This document shows, in pieces, positions 32,437 through 43,815 of a DNA stretch of 64,000 bases (position 1 is its first letter; each line of letters starts with the position of its first letter). Origin of the DNA: Bombyx mori (taxonomy: Eukaryota > Arthropoda > Insecta > Lepidoptera > Bombycidae); NCBI RefSeq assembly GCF_030269925.1, contig NC_085124.1:4588001-4652000 (forward strand), given 5' to 3'. The position numbers and the translations under genes are program-made. The notes beneath the pieces are model-generated. The model did no database searches and was not told the origin of the DNA. It was given only the letters and a program-made list of their open reading frames with translations.

Positions 32437-32802
32437 ACATTTTTTTTATTGCCCTTTTAGGCAGACGAGCATAAGGCCCACCTAATTGTGAGTGTTTACC
32501 GTCGCCCATGGACTTCAGCAATGCCAGAGGCAGAGCCAAGCCGCTGCCTACCGTTAAGTACTCTCCACAAGCCTCGTTTGAAGAAGGACATGTCATAGCG
32601 CTCGGGAAACACCGTGGAGGGGAGTTCATTCCAAAGCCGGATGGTACGTGGCAAAAAAGATCTCTGGAAACGCACTGTGGATGAACGCCACGGCGGAGAC
32701 GCTGGAGGGTACGCTGGAGCCACTCCAGGTAGTATGGATGAACTCTACTCCGATGGCGGGCGGTACGATTGTATAAACGAGATGATGGAATCATCTCAAA
32801 CA
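32437..32802 (-). mobile_element. 5'-truncated LINE-A copy (~365 bp)
   Basis: Minus strand covers the last ~100 codons of the LINE-A ORF (RLYNRTARHRSRVHPYYLE...; then SFLPRTIRLWNELPSTVFPE...) plus the tail. It holds about 29 bases near 32690-32720 that are absent from the copies at 23.8 and 48.4 kb. They throw the frame. Confidence 0.85.
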
Positions 32803-33053
32803 AGTCCGATGTGCGTTCAAAGTTTTATGTTTGAATCGATGATGGCCTCACTAAGAACTCTCAAACCGCATTAAAAGAACTGTACAAGCCGCCATTGCCT
32901 GTTTGATGATTATGTGACTTAAGTTATAGATAGATCCATATGTCATGTAACCTAATTGATTGTGTTCTTCTAATTTTCTTGTCGATTTTATATGTAGCTT
33001 TGATGAAAATACAATAATGTGGAGTAGCACAGCTAGTTTTATGGAGAGCCTGA
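32803..33053. other. Unique stretch, nothing recognised
   Basis: No supported feature. Confidence 0.3.
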
Positions 33054-33168
33054 AACGGTAGGTAGTGGCTCGGCTTTGTCCCTGGCATTGCTGACGTCCA
33101 AGGGCCACAGTAACCACTCACCATCAGGTGGGCCGTATGCTCGTCTGCCTATACGGCAATAAAAAAAA
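33054..33168 (+). mobile_element. LINE-A tail
   Basis: Plus strand cggtaggtagtggctcggc to ggcaataaaaaaaa, moderately diverged. Confidence 0.85.
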
Positions 33169-34047
33169 GTGGATAACGTAAACCTTTAATACATAGTTCT
33201 AGAACCCCATTGTTTTCGGATTATCAGATTTTTCTCAAGAAGCGATGTTTTCACGAGTATGCTTAGCTTAGCTTAATTATTTTTTTTTACCTGACGAGTA
33301 CGCTTAAAGCTGATTGATTACCGTCGGTAGTTCTAGAGCGACGAGAACCGTGTAAATAATATAATTCTATATTATATAATTCTATATTATAGTTCACTAT
33401 AATTCTATAAACAATCGATGACTCAATAATTCATAAAGTGTTGAACTCGTTTATGGCTTTTGTATAAATAATATTATGTAAAACGTTTTTTTTTGCCCTC
33501 AGAATACATAAATATTTATATAATTTATCATGAAATATGTCATATAAAGTAAACCGGTTTGTAAAGGTGGATAAGAAACTTAAGTGAATTCGAAGGGTTC
33601 ACTGTGGAAATATATTAGCAGATATCTTTAGTGTTTCATTTTAGAGTTTTTGATCGTAATTTTTTTTTGATAAAGTTTCAATATGGAAGAAAAAAAATTG
33701 ATCTTTTTAAGCAATAGTTCTCAGCTTTGATTCTGTTATGTAGTAGACAAGAAAAGACAAGATTAAAATTAAGAGGTTAAAACTATTTTTTTAAATATTA
33801 TTATTCTATTTGGTTCTATTTAATATTGTTCTATTTGGTTAAAACTATTTGTTTTAACCTCACGATTATTTTACTTTACCATGCTACTTTTCTTTATTTT
33901 ATTTATTTACCACGAAAACGGTAACCACAAGAATTACTACGAAATGTAATATCAAACAAACGCGATATTAAGCCGTGTAAGGGGCATACCATAAATATAT
34001 TTTTATACGAAATTAAATTTGGCAAGATTCAGCATTGGCAAGACCTT
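33169..34047. other. AT-rich stretch with local simple repeats
   Basis: ataattctatattat recurs at 33358-33405 and ctatttggtt recurs at 33806-33842. No gene supported. Confidence 0.4.
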
Positions 34048-34220
34048 GCCTATTTCAGCTGTAATGCGTTTCCGTTTGAACGGTAGAGCAGCCGTTGTAC
34101 TGCAAAAAATTGAAACCTTAGAACTCATGTCGCACGGTCTATTGATGTCTATGGGCTCTGGTAACCACTTAACACCACGTGGGCCATGAAATTGACCACC
34201 CATCTAAGCAATAGAAAAAA
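34048..34220 (+). mobile_element. SINE-B tail, diverged
   Basis: Plus strand from tgtaatgcgtttccg to aagcaatagaaaa, with a deletion around the normal gggtggcgcatttacg segment. Confidence 0.78.
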
Positions 34221-34564
34221 TACATCAGCTCGTCCACTCGAAACAAACAATTAAAAAAAAATACAAAAAATTATTCGATGCTTGACAGCCCTAATCATAC
34301 CGAGCCCGTGTCAAATAACTTTACAGAGCACACACATAAATAGCACATTCGCGTGTGCGTTTCACGCTCTTTAAATCGTCATCCTCTTGCACTGTACGTG
34401 ACTCTGTGTTAAGTTACTGTGTACTTATAATCCATTTCAAAGAGGTAAACACGTTTTTTATTATCAAAACGGTTTAAGATGTACGGAGGCCCAAGGACTT
34501 TTAGGGAGAGAGGGGAAATAAAAGACGTTGTAGAACGTACGCAGGTTGTTATTATTTCTTAGCA
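34221..34564. other. Unique stretch, nothing recognised
   Basis: No supported feature. Confidence 0.3.
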
Positions 34565-34951
34565 TTTATTTTATTGCCTAGATGTGTGGTCGAGCTCACA
34601 GCCCACCTGGTGTTAACACACCTTGAGATATAAGTTCTAAGGTATAGTTAAAACGGCTGCCCCACCCTTCAAACCGAAACGCATTACTGCTTCACGGCAG
34701 AAATAGGCGGGGTGGTGGTACCTACCCGTGCGGACTCACAAGAGGTCCTACCGCCAGTAATTACGCAAATTATAATTTTGCGGGTTTGATTGTTATTACA
34801 TGATGCTATTCCTTCAGCATGGCAGTCAATCGTGAACAATTATTAAGTACGTATTTCATTAGAAAAATTGGTACCCGCCTGCGGGATTCGAACACCGTTG
34901 CATCGCTATATACGAATGCACCGGACGTCTTATCTTTTATGCCACGACGAC
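34565..34951 (-). mobile_element. Full-length SINE-B: tRNA head joined to a BMC1-like LINE tail
   Basis: Read on the minus strand, the tRNA-like head (34951 to ~34870) starts gtcgtcgtggcataaaagat, with a pol III A-box-like tggcataaaaga and a B box gtgttcgaatcc (34884-34895). It is followed by the linker caattttgcgggtttgattg region in reverse and the common SINE-B tail. No other copy here keeps the head, so this one shows that the short tails belong to, or are shared with, a tRNA-derived SINE. The tail resembles the BMC1 LINE 3' end as I remember it. Confidence 0.78.
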
Positions 34952-35186
34952 TTGTAAATTTAAATTTGAGGTCGAAGTATTATATTATATTACAAATATT
35001 CTGCCCTCCAAAGTAGAACGCATGAGTGTTTCGCGACGGAAAAAAATTGTACCACGCTTTCCCTCTCACAATAGGTCCTTAATGCTAAACTGCCGCTTAA
35101 ATTTTGTATATGAAAGTTGAGATATCGCTTGAGATACACATGATGTAAGGAGAAATTTACAAAGAAATCGCACACACAGCAGTGGG
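34952..35186. other. Unique stretch, nothing recognised
   Basis: No supported feature. Confidence 0.3.
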
Positions 35187-35331
35187 CTTGGTGCGAGTTT
35201 TTTAACTTCTCGACCGCGTAAAAGTTAACTCAAATATGTATGGAGTTTGAAACCCCTAGCGGCAAACAAAGGACAGCTGTTTCAGAAAGCTAACTTTTAC
35301 GCGATCGAGAAGTTAAAAAACTCGCACTAAG
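35187..35331. mobile_element. Palindromic hairpin MITE, copy B1
   Basis: Arms 35187-35229 and 35290-35331 pair almost completely; both carry the variant aacttctcga-cgcg where copies A and B2 have aacgtt-tcgatagcg. Short centre with cccctagcggcaaac. Confidence 0.88.
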
Positions 35332-35342
35332 CATTCAGTGTG

Positions 35343-35505
35343 CTTAGTGCGAGTTTCTTAACGTTTTCGATAGCGTAAAAGTTAAGTCAATTTTGTATGC
35401 AGTTGGAACAGCGCCCCTAGCGGCAAACGTAGGCAAACGATCCTATTCCATACAAATATGAGCTAACTTTTACGCTATCGAGAACGTTAAAAAACTCGCA
35501 CTAAG
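35343..35505. mobile_element. Palindromic hairpin MITE, copy B2
   Basis: Same 163-bp design as copy A (6738-6900), beginning cttagtgcgagtttctt and ending ctcgcactaag. It lies only 11 bp after copy B1 in tandem. Confidence 0.88.
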
Positions 35506-36004
35506 ACCTTTCCGCTCTTCACTCCGAAGACGTTCAAATTAATGTTTTGTCATTACATAAACGACATGGTCACTTTACGTTTGTAACAGTTTCTAAAGAA
35601 CACAGTAACACTGAATGACTGAATGTGTACTATAAAATTAATTGTTATGCCAAATTATGTTCTCAAATCTCTAAAAAAATTCTGCGCAATTTGATCCAGT
35701 TTTCGATGTGTTTGCTATTCGTTTCTTAGGAATGTTTTATTCCGGAAACACGCCGTTATACTGAAAAGGAATTTGCGTTTTTCCTTCCTTTAATTAAAGC
35801 AAATTTTTCTCTCGGATACATAAAGTCGAATGTTTCTAAAATGATACTGCAAAATCGTCTGTAACTTTCAGAACATAAAGTCCATTGATGTGTTTATCAC
35901 AAAGTGAACATGTTGACATGTAATGTTGTTATAATACAGTTCTAAGAATGTTTCAAATACATAATATATTTTATAACATGATCTTAGTAAATACGGCTCA
36001 GTAC
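35506..36004. other. Unique stretch, nothing recognised
   Basis: No supported feature. Confidence 0.3.
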
Positions 36005-36117
36005 ATACAGCGGCTTTGCTCTGCTCCTGGCATTGCTGAAATCCATGGGCGACGGTAACCACTTACCATCAGGTGGGCCGTACGCTCGTCTGCATACAAA
36101 GGCAATAAAAAAAAAAC
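36005..36117 (+). mobile_element. LINE-A tail
   Basis: Plus strand cagcggctttgctctgctcc to ggcaataaaaaaaaaa. Confidence 0.86.
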
Positions 36118-36383
36118 GGATACTTTTAATTACTTTTAATTACTCATAATTACTTTTAGGATGGTTTACAGCTATACTAAAAGTAAAAAAAAAGTATGTA
36201 TAAGCTCCTTTAGTTATATACGATTTAATAACCCAACTACATCAACTATTCAGCTGATTACTATATTAACTTGTTAATTACTACAAGTATTAGATGTATT
36301 AAATATATATAAGTTACAAAAAATAATTTAACGTACGATAGATATATAGAACAAAAATGAAATAGGTTAAATATGAAATATGA

Positions 36384-36436
36384 AGCAGTGATGCGTTTCG
36401 GTTTGAAGGGTGGTGCAGCCGTTGTAACTATAGCTT
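36384..36436 (+). mobile_element. SINE-B internal fragment
   Basis: Only agcagtgatgcgtttcgg to gccgttgtaactata, fused at its 3' side to a LINE-A tail. Confidence 0.75.
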
Positions 36437-36553
36437 GTAACTGTAGGCAGCGGCTTGGGCCTGCCCCTGGCATTGCTGACGTCCAACACCGACAGTAACC
36501 ACTAACCATTAGGTGGGCCGTTTGCTCGTCTGCCTACTAGGGCAATAAAAAAA
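36437..36553 (+). mobile_element. LINE-A tail fused to a SINE-B fragment
   Basis: taggcagcggcttgggcctg to agggcaataaaaaaag. The gtccatgggcgacgg block is altered. Confidence 0.82.
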
Positions 36554-36625
36554 GTCAATAAAATTTAAACTAAAAATTTATATTATGCGTAATATGGTTG
36601 TATTTATGTATTAGGTATAAAATTA

Positions 36626-36872
36626 TTTACTGGTGGTAGGACTTCTTGTGAGTCCGCACGGGTAGGTACCACCGCCCCGCCTAATTCTGCCGTGAAACAG
36701 TAATGCGTTTCGGTTTGAAGGGTGGGGCAGCCGTTGTGACTATACTTAGACCTTAGAACTATATCTCAAGGTGTGTGGCGCATTTACGTTATAGATGTCT
36801 ATGGGCTCCAGTAGCCACTTAACACCAGGTGGGCTGTGAGCTCGTCCACACATCTAAGCAATAAAAAAAAAA
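36626..36872 (+). mobile_element. SINE-B tail, well preserved
   Basis: A ~245-bp plus-strand copy, complete from actggtggtaggacttc to the final aagcaataaaaaaaa. A good reference for the family. Confidence 0.9.
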
Positions 36873-39738
36873 CTTTAACCTAAAATCATCAAATAATATG
36901 TCCATACATTAAATATAATTTGTATTTAAGACCTACAAAGCTGTGCGGAACCGAAGATAAAACGAAGATATATAAACAACTCTGGAAGAGCCGATCATAG
37001 TTTTTCTTTTGTTTTTTTTTGTTATTATAAATATTTAATTTTCGAATCTTTTTCGATTTAACGTTGTCGTCTTCGGTTCCCGACAGGTCGCTCAGGGGTC
37101 TCTTCAACATTATAAATGTTTTATTTATTTTCGATTGAAAATATTAAAAAGTAAAAATTGCTTGTTCCAGATGATAAACGCTGATTGAGGGCACGGATGA
37201 CACTTGAGCGACCTGCGGGCTTGCGGGGACCCCTACTGTCAACTGTCACCTGCGCTGCATTACCGGAATAGTATATACTTAAGGGAGATTAATCAAGCTA
37301 AACCATAAATGAAGAATCGATATGAATCAAACTAGAGGCTAAAATAACGGATATAGCTTAGATATACTAAGCGTAAAGCTAAACTGAAAGATTAGAAAGT
37401 CGGATCAAGTAAAAGTTTTAAGGTTTACATAAACTGATTATGATGCTAAGCCGTTTATGAATGTGTCTAAAAAAATGTGTTCCCTAACATTGGTTTGTTT
37501 GAAAATGTCCGCTTCGAATTTTATCATAAAATAATTAAAATGAATGTATTGCTTTTAAATGTGTTCACAATGTATTCGGTTGAGAAAAATACGTACAACT
37601 TTGATCTAAATTTGAGTCGAAATCGTGATGCGAAGCCTCCTTCTTTGATACGATTAATAGCTGGGACCAAAATATAGCGTATCTAGTTTTAAAAGTTCAG
37701 GAATGTTTCGTGAATAAAAATCCAAATTGACTATGTTTATCTCGAAAATAACATCTTTTTTGTTAAATTGTGCTGATTCTGTATCACAAGTGCGCTGTGC
37801 GCCATTGCGTTTTTAGTTACGTACATATATATAAAATTTCTTTATTAGATTTGTGAAGAAAATAAATGGTTGTTAGAATAGAATATTTATTACTAAGGAG
37901 GTTAATAAGCAAAAATAAGCTAAAAGAACCTAATTTCAGTAGTTATTTCAATTATATTCAGAAAAATCATAATTCTATTTATATAAAGTTTCATTTTATA
38001 TAAACCTTCAATGAAAAGGCTTATTAAGAATTTTGCAGAATTAGGCTCTATCATAAGGATTATTCAGATAATTGTGTTATTTGTTAAGTTTAAATTTTCA
38101 TTTAATTTTGAGCCAAGAAATCCGCATTCTCGATATCCTCTGTTTGCGCATACAGTCTATTGAAGCATGTATTTGCTTTGTTTGAATGTTTCTTATCTTC
38201 TTCTGAACTTTATCAACTATAAATTATTATTATTTATTTGATTCTTCTGCTAAATTTTTTTACGCGTTTTTATTACGATCTTTTTTTATTTATTGTATAA
38301 TTTTTCTATGTAACGTAACTATAAAAGGCACATTCCAGTTTTATGTATATATTTTTGTTGTTGTTATTTATTTATTTATGCAGGTAATTTTGATAAGATG
38401 CGTTTTAAAATGTTAAAAATAAATCACGAGAAAACATTCTAGATTAGTAATTTTATTTCATAATATTCATAGGATCAAAGCAGCTATAAACTATTGTTCT
38501 TACTATTTTAAATTCTTAATAAAATATCTTTAAGTATTTCTGTTATTATCCGAGTATTTTTTTGAGAATAGATTTACTTACATTTAATATAGGTAATTTT
38601 AAAAATTATTTACTAAATTTCAATCAAGAATAACAAAGAATAACGACATATCATTACTTAATTTAGGAATATAATGATTTTTAATTTTAATTTTAATTTA
38701 AATCTAAGCATTAAAGTTAATGAGCTTGCGAAGAGACCGTTTCTCAATGAACTTTGATACGTAAAAATTTTTCACTCGATACATATTCCATTTATTATTT
38801 TCATTATTTAATTTCCTGCTTTTCGTTCCAATGTTCGTTTTTGTTCTAATTACCGTCTATTTTAAATTATTACAAACAAAACTGCGTGAGACGCGAGATT
38901 AAATCATAAATGTATTTAATTTTTATTATTTCTATCTAAGTAAATGCAATTTTTCGAATACTAAGCTGAGAGAATGCAGTGTCATTAATGTGTTTTCTGT
39001 GAACCGTAAATTAATGTTGATATCAGTCATGTAAGCTGTTTTAAACTCAGTACAGACTAGGCAATGTACACAATTAACATTTATTTTTTATTCAATGGGA
39101 GATGGGTATATGTCCTACTTGGTGATGTCCGGTTATCTTTGTTCACGGGCATCAGCAAGGTCACAGTCAAGTTGCCGTCTCGCGTCACTAAATATTATAT
39201 TACAATGATTTAGTGTTTTCGTGTCACTAATCGTCAGCTTTTTAAAACACGCTTTCGTTTTGAGGAATGGTTTAAATTTAATTTCTTATTTAGCATCATA
39301 CATGAATATACTATTACTACAGTATTTGTTTGAAATTATTTAAATATATTTAACGGCATCAGAGTTTTTTATCAAACGTTCCGTTTTCTAACAATAAGTA
39401 AGAGCTGTTATTTTAATATCTTATTTAAAAATTAACTACAGTCTATTGTTCAATATCCAAACAAATATATGTATTATATGACCTCGCTTTAGTGTAGAAA
39501 GACTTCCTAATATAATGAGATATATTAATGTGCACACATCTTGCCTAAGAGATTAATCTTAATAACCTAGTGAATAAGGCTTTAATTTCTATGATATGAT
39601 CGTGAGTTATGTTTTACCATTAGTTCTTATGACGTCAATCGGGCTTTGAAATGTTGATCTTGATTATTGATGAATAAAAATTCTATTAATTGTTAATGTT
39701 GTTTTGATAGTTCCTATTTAAGTGATACGGTTGATTTA
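36873..39738. other. ~2.9 kb repeat-poor, very AT-rich DNA
   Basis: The longest stretch here with no recognised interspersed repeat. A 73-codon minus-strand frame (36889-37110) begins MLKRPLSDLSGTEDD with a Lys-rich follow-on, but lacks support from splice signals or a known family. Otherwise only homopolymer and AT runs. Confidence 0.4.
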
Positions 39739-40024
39739 TAAATAATAATAATAATAATAAAGAATAATAAATAAATAAATATTTACTAACAATCACCCCA
39801 CGTTAACTGGTCCCGTTATAAGTTCGTAAAGAACTTGTGTTACAGGTACCAGATAACGGAAATAAATGTAACATTTTTATTATACACATACATATATTTT
39901 AATATACATCCATAACCCTGGAAAAGACATTTATATTTATCATACAAATATCTTCCCTTGGCGGGATTCGAACCCGCGACCCCTTATGTAGTGACCATGT
40001 TACTTACCACTACGGCCGTCATAA
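39739..40024 (-). mobile_element. tRNA-derived SINE (different family) with (TTA)n tail
   Basis: The minus strand begins tgacggccgtagtggtaag (A-box-like) and has a perfect T-arm gcgggttcgaatcccgc (39960-39976, B box). A body with ggaagatatttgtatg follows, ending in a (TTA)n simple repeat (39739-39782). The head does not fold into a proper tRNA acceptor stem. Confidence 0.7.
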
Positions 40025-40128
40025 AAGAAAAGGTTTATATTGAGTGATTCGAGATGGGACTCGAATGTGTGAAATAAACCAGAACAATTCAGAGAATATT
40101 GGTCACTTTTTTCATCAATTAATCGCTT

Positions 40129-40315
40129 TTAGCCTAAGGGGCTATTTAGCTACTCCCGGACTGATAGGTGAGCTTACGGGCTCAACTTGAGAGAGTGTGT
40201 TAGCACTGGCCTTAGCAAGAGCAGGGCTTCGCAAAAACCACCACCGGATCGGAATCGCGACCTACTGAGAAGATCCGGCGAGAAAATCAATGGACTGTGT
40301 CTACGGGTTAGATCT
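40129..40315 (+). mobile_element. Bm1-like SINE, 3'-truncated
   Basis: Plus strand from gcctaaggggctattta to ctgtgtctacgggtta, with moderate decay in the first third. Confidence 0.75.
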
Positions 40316-40782
40316 GTTCATATGACAGTAAACGCACAAAGAAATCTTCACAAAGAAATCACAAACAACGAATCTTCTGATCTAAAATTACAATTTTAGT
40401 ATGTATCTAGAATCGATGCCAATACAATAATGTTATAAGTTCACTCTAATATCCTGACCGATATTAACAGGTTAAGAAAAGATGGAATTCATTGTTAGTT
40501 TTTTTTAGTTTTTAAGCTACATATTATGTATATTTTATTTTCTAGTTGTCAGTCCAACTGATTAAATCTTTACCAAGGCATATTGTAAAAGTCGTAATGC
40601 ATTATGTCTTGCCTTTCAAGTCAGCAATTCAAAGCAAGTCTATTCGTTATGTGGTATAGAACTCTATGGGACACAGTCTGGTCGTGTGTCTAGAATGGGT
40701 GGGTGTCCTAAAATGATTCACAGTCCCGTGGTCAGCTTTTTTTATTCGAAATGCGGGTATTAAAGATTTATTTGATAGAATT
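40316..40782. other. Unique stretch, nothing recognised
   Basis: No supported feature. Confidence 0.3.
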
Positions 40783-40844
40783 GTCAAAAATTTAGGTCTT
40801 TTATTTATCGATTGAGGCACTACGAAGTCTGCCGGGGTAGCTAG
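40783..40844 (+). mobile_element. Helitron 3' end fragment
   Basis: The same tail as 14345-14370, here complete: cactacgaagtctgccgggg then CTAG at 40841-40844 followed by T. The 5' part is not recognisable. Confidence 0.6.
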
Positions 40845-41642
40845 TACATTATAAAATTAATTTAAAACTTCTTTTACTGTATAATATTAGATTTTACCCG
40901 ATAACATACCCGTTAGAGGATTGCAAGTTTCAGAAAACCGTGAAACTCTTATCGTGAAGACGAAAACGTGAGATTAAGTTCTATATGTAGTTTTCTTACA
41001 TCTACGAGTCGCGAAAACCGATGAAAAGTTTACCGTACATATTAAAATTATTATTTGATAATTACTATTTCGAAATTTAAGTGTAGGATTAATCCTTATT
41101 GTAGTGTTTTAATATTTTTAAAGTATATCTCCTGACATTTTTATTCGAGCAATAAGAGTAGATGACTGCTCCTGATAGAATGATATAGCAAGGCGAATAT
41201 TCACTAGAATGAAAAAAGTTAAGACTTTAAAAATATGCATATACTACGGTGGAATAAATTTATTCATCTGTAAAATATTTAAATATTTTGTCTACTCGCA
41301 TTAAAGCTGTATAATCTTAAAACTTTATAATTTTACAGGAGAGTGTTTTAAAGGTTCAGCATGTGATATTTTTAATATTAATCATCTTTGCAACATTTAT
41401 TTTTTATTTATTATCAGTTACGTTATCTGTCTTTTAAAGTAAGATAAAATTATGCATTAATTTTGTTAATAGTAGTCAAAATATAGGTAAACTAAAAAAA
41501 AAAACAAACTAAACTACGCTCTTTTGACAGTATTTATGAGAAAAATACTGGTTATATTAACGGAATTTCGAATATTTTTGGATATTGTACATTTTTAATG
41601 CGAAAAGACGATTTGTTTTTCTAGGAACGCCATATCTGATTA
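40845..41642. other. Unique AT-rich stretch
   Basis: No supported feature. Confidence 0.3.
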
Positions 41643-41750
41643 TTACTATGGACATCAGCAATGTTTTTTTTTGCTGACGTCCATGAGCGATAGTAACCAC
41701 TCACCATTAGGTGGGCTGTATGCTCGTCTACTTAAGGCAATAAAAAAATA
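41643..41750 (+). mobile_element. LINE-A tail with a fold-back 5' end
   Basis: Plus-strand tail from ttgctgacgtccat (41671) to ggcaataaaaaaa. Immediately before it, atggacatcagcaa (41648-41661) is the inverted copy of the same bases, separated by a T run. Confidence 0.8.
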
Positions 41751-41944
41751 CTTTCGAAACATCTCATTCACATTATAATTAAACATTTGAATAGATAGTA
41801 TACGCGACGCGCTTTTTACCCGACGAGTAGGTATTTTATTATCGGGGTGAAACAATTAAATAGTTGATATATATGTAGTTGCATAATGAAATGCGTAGAG
41901 GAATGTAGGTTTTCACGACGACCTACAATTACTATCTGAAGACG

Positions 41945-42125
41945 GCACGACGGAATGCTTCTTTGAAAAAGCGGCGCGACACCATAATCCTTTTATCGTA
42001 GCCGCCACAAATTACATACCAGATCGAGACGACCGAACTACATAGAGTCGCCACCGCCCTTATCACGTCATTCCAGATCTTTCCGATCGATTCCTCATGC
42101 TTTTATGCATTACGAGCACAGGTAT
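41945..42125 (-). mobile_element. Bm1-like SINE, old 3' half
   Basis: Minus-strand relic matching the Bm1 3' region (gcggcgcgacacc, tcgtagccgcc, cacgtcattccagatc blocks in order) with many changes. Confidence 0.6.
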
Positions 42126-42357
42126 TAATACTCGTAAGAATCTTGGATGTTTGTCAGTTATAAATAACATTTACATCAACCTTTTTGTGAAATCAGTAAT
42201 GAAGTTTATTAGATTTCACTAATATTAAAAGGAATGCGTACTAACACGAACCGCTGATATCATATCATTTGGTATCTCTCTTCCGCCACTAGATTTGGTT
42301 CAGTATATTCATTTTCGCGCGGATTTCTAATATTGTTTTGTTTTAGATATCTTTCCA
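42126..42357. other. Unique stretch, nothing recognised
   Basis: No supported feature. Confidence 0.3.
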
Positions 42358-43395
42358 GGTAGGGCGTGTCATTAATCCGCACAGGTAGGTACTAGACTTG
42401 CGCAAAACATCACCTCCCAATGTAATGTGATATGACATCACTTCTACAGACAGGTGATATTACTCGAAAACATTACATATCACTCTTAACATTACTCGGT
42501 GCGTTCAATAGATACTGTGACGAATACATTGTATCTATACACCCGAATCATTACCTAAGTGATGTGTTCACACTTTGTATTGTAATACACTGTTGTATTA
42601 CTTGACAGAGATTGACTTACTTAATAATATAATAATTTTATTTTTTACTTAATATAATTTATTGCGGGATGAACGAATTTCATATGGCGATTTAGACTGT
42701 AAATTGAGCTCGACGATAATGTTAATATACGAGAGCAGTAGACGCATTGTTTCGGCGCAGTCTCCTCAAAATGCATCCAAAGAGGACTGTACTTTCATTT
42801 AGACGCCATTCTTTCTTTCACTTATTAAACACGCATTAAAACAAATAATAAAACTATCTTCAAACAAGTGCTTAAGTAATTCAAACACAAAAATTAATAT
42901 GAAATATTACTAAACAATTACGAGCGACTAGCGATTTTACAAAAGTTGCGAATGAAAAATTAAGTAACTACTTGCGGGGAACTACCGGCTGGCCGCATGA
43001 AAAATATAAACACAAATACCTATATTAAAATTCAGACGTACCATAGGTATAAAAATGTACCTAGCGGCCAGGGCATACGGTTCAAAATCACTAGGAATAA
43101 TTCCGTGTCGCTTGCTCATTAATTTTGCGTAGATCGGTCTGTCTCGCTCGCTCGGTTCCGTTCGTGTATCAAGCAACATTACACGACAAAGAAAGAAACA
43201 TGTTGGGTGATAGCTTCGCTAGAAGTAATAGTGTTCTGTGGGTGATAGTGTGATGTTTGTTTCCTTCGCGTAATGTGTGATGTTGCATTACATCGTAGAG
43301 TAATATTACCGGAGTAATATCACTCGCATTACTTACACATGTCTAGTAGGTACCGTCATCCTGCCCCTATCTGCCGTGAAGTAGTAGTGAAACTG
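42358..43395 (+). mobile_element. SINE-B copy interrupted by a hAT-type element
   Basis: The left part (ggtagggcgtgtca to ggtaggtac, ending 42392) and the right part (from cgtcatcctgcccc at 43354) are consecutive in intact SINE-B copies, so the intervening ~950 bp is a later insertion. Confidence 0.72.
42393..43345. mobile_element. Non-autonomous hAT-type element (953 bp)
   Basis: Starts TAGACTTGCGCAA and, reverse complemented at the other end, TAGACATGTGTAA. An identical 8-bp duplication gtaggtac flanks it (42385-42392 and 43346-43353). Both subterminal regions are full of attac/gtaat and gtgatatta-type motifs (for example 42421-42500 and 43240-43335). No transposase frame; the longest is 65 codons without motifs. 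Confidence 0.82.
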
Positions 43396-43815
43396 CTATC
43401 AAGCTTATCGATCTGGGTGGCCGCTCCGTTAACTGTTCAAGATTAAGTCTGCCAACGTAAGGTAATAATGAAAACACATCAATCCTCAACTCATAATCCT
43501 GTTACGTCCCTAGGAGAATCGATACGACTCGTGAATATTTCGTAAAAGGCGACCGTTTATACGCGGAGAATACCAACGATCGATATCTCGATATAATTTG
43601 TATCGAATGAAAACTAGTAACAATATTGGCCTCGGAGATATATGAGGTGTCAGTGCGTGATTTATTCGCACGAGCACCGATGGAGTTGCGTGAGTTTTGC
43701 ACTAGCTGTATGGATATGGAGATGGACTTTGTCAATTAATAATTAAATTATATTTATATCTAAATTTGTTTAAGGGTATATCGTGAACCCAAATATATAG
43801 TTACCACCATTCCAT
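43396..43815. other. Unique stretch, nothing recognised
   Basis: A 77-codon minus-strand frame has no motif. Confidence 0.3.

Noticed and set aside
36889..37110. Minus-strand ORF starting MLKRPLSDLSGTEDD
   Set aside because: Looks superficially like a basic N terminus (for example LINE ORF1), but becomes a Lys/Asn-rich AT-run translation with no domain and no neighbouring LINE sequence.
39957..40024. Functional tRNA gene
   Set aside because: The T-arm is excellent but no matching acceptor stem can be formed, and the sequence continues into a SINE body with a simple-repeat tail.
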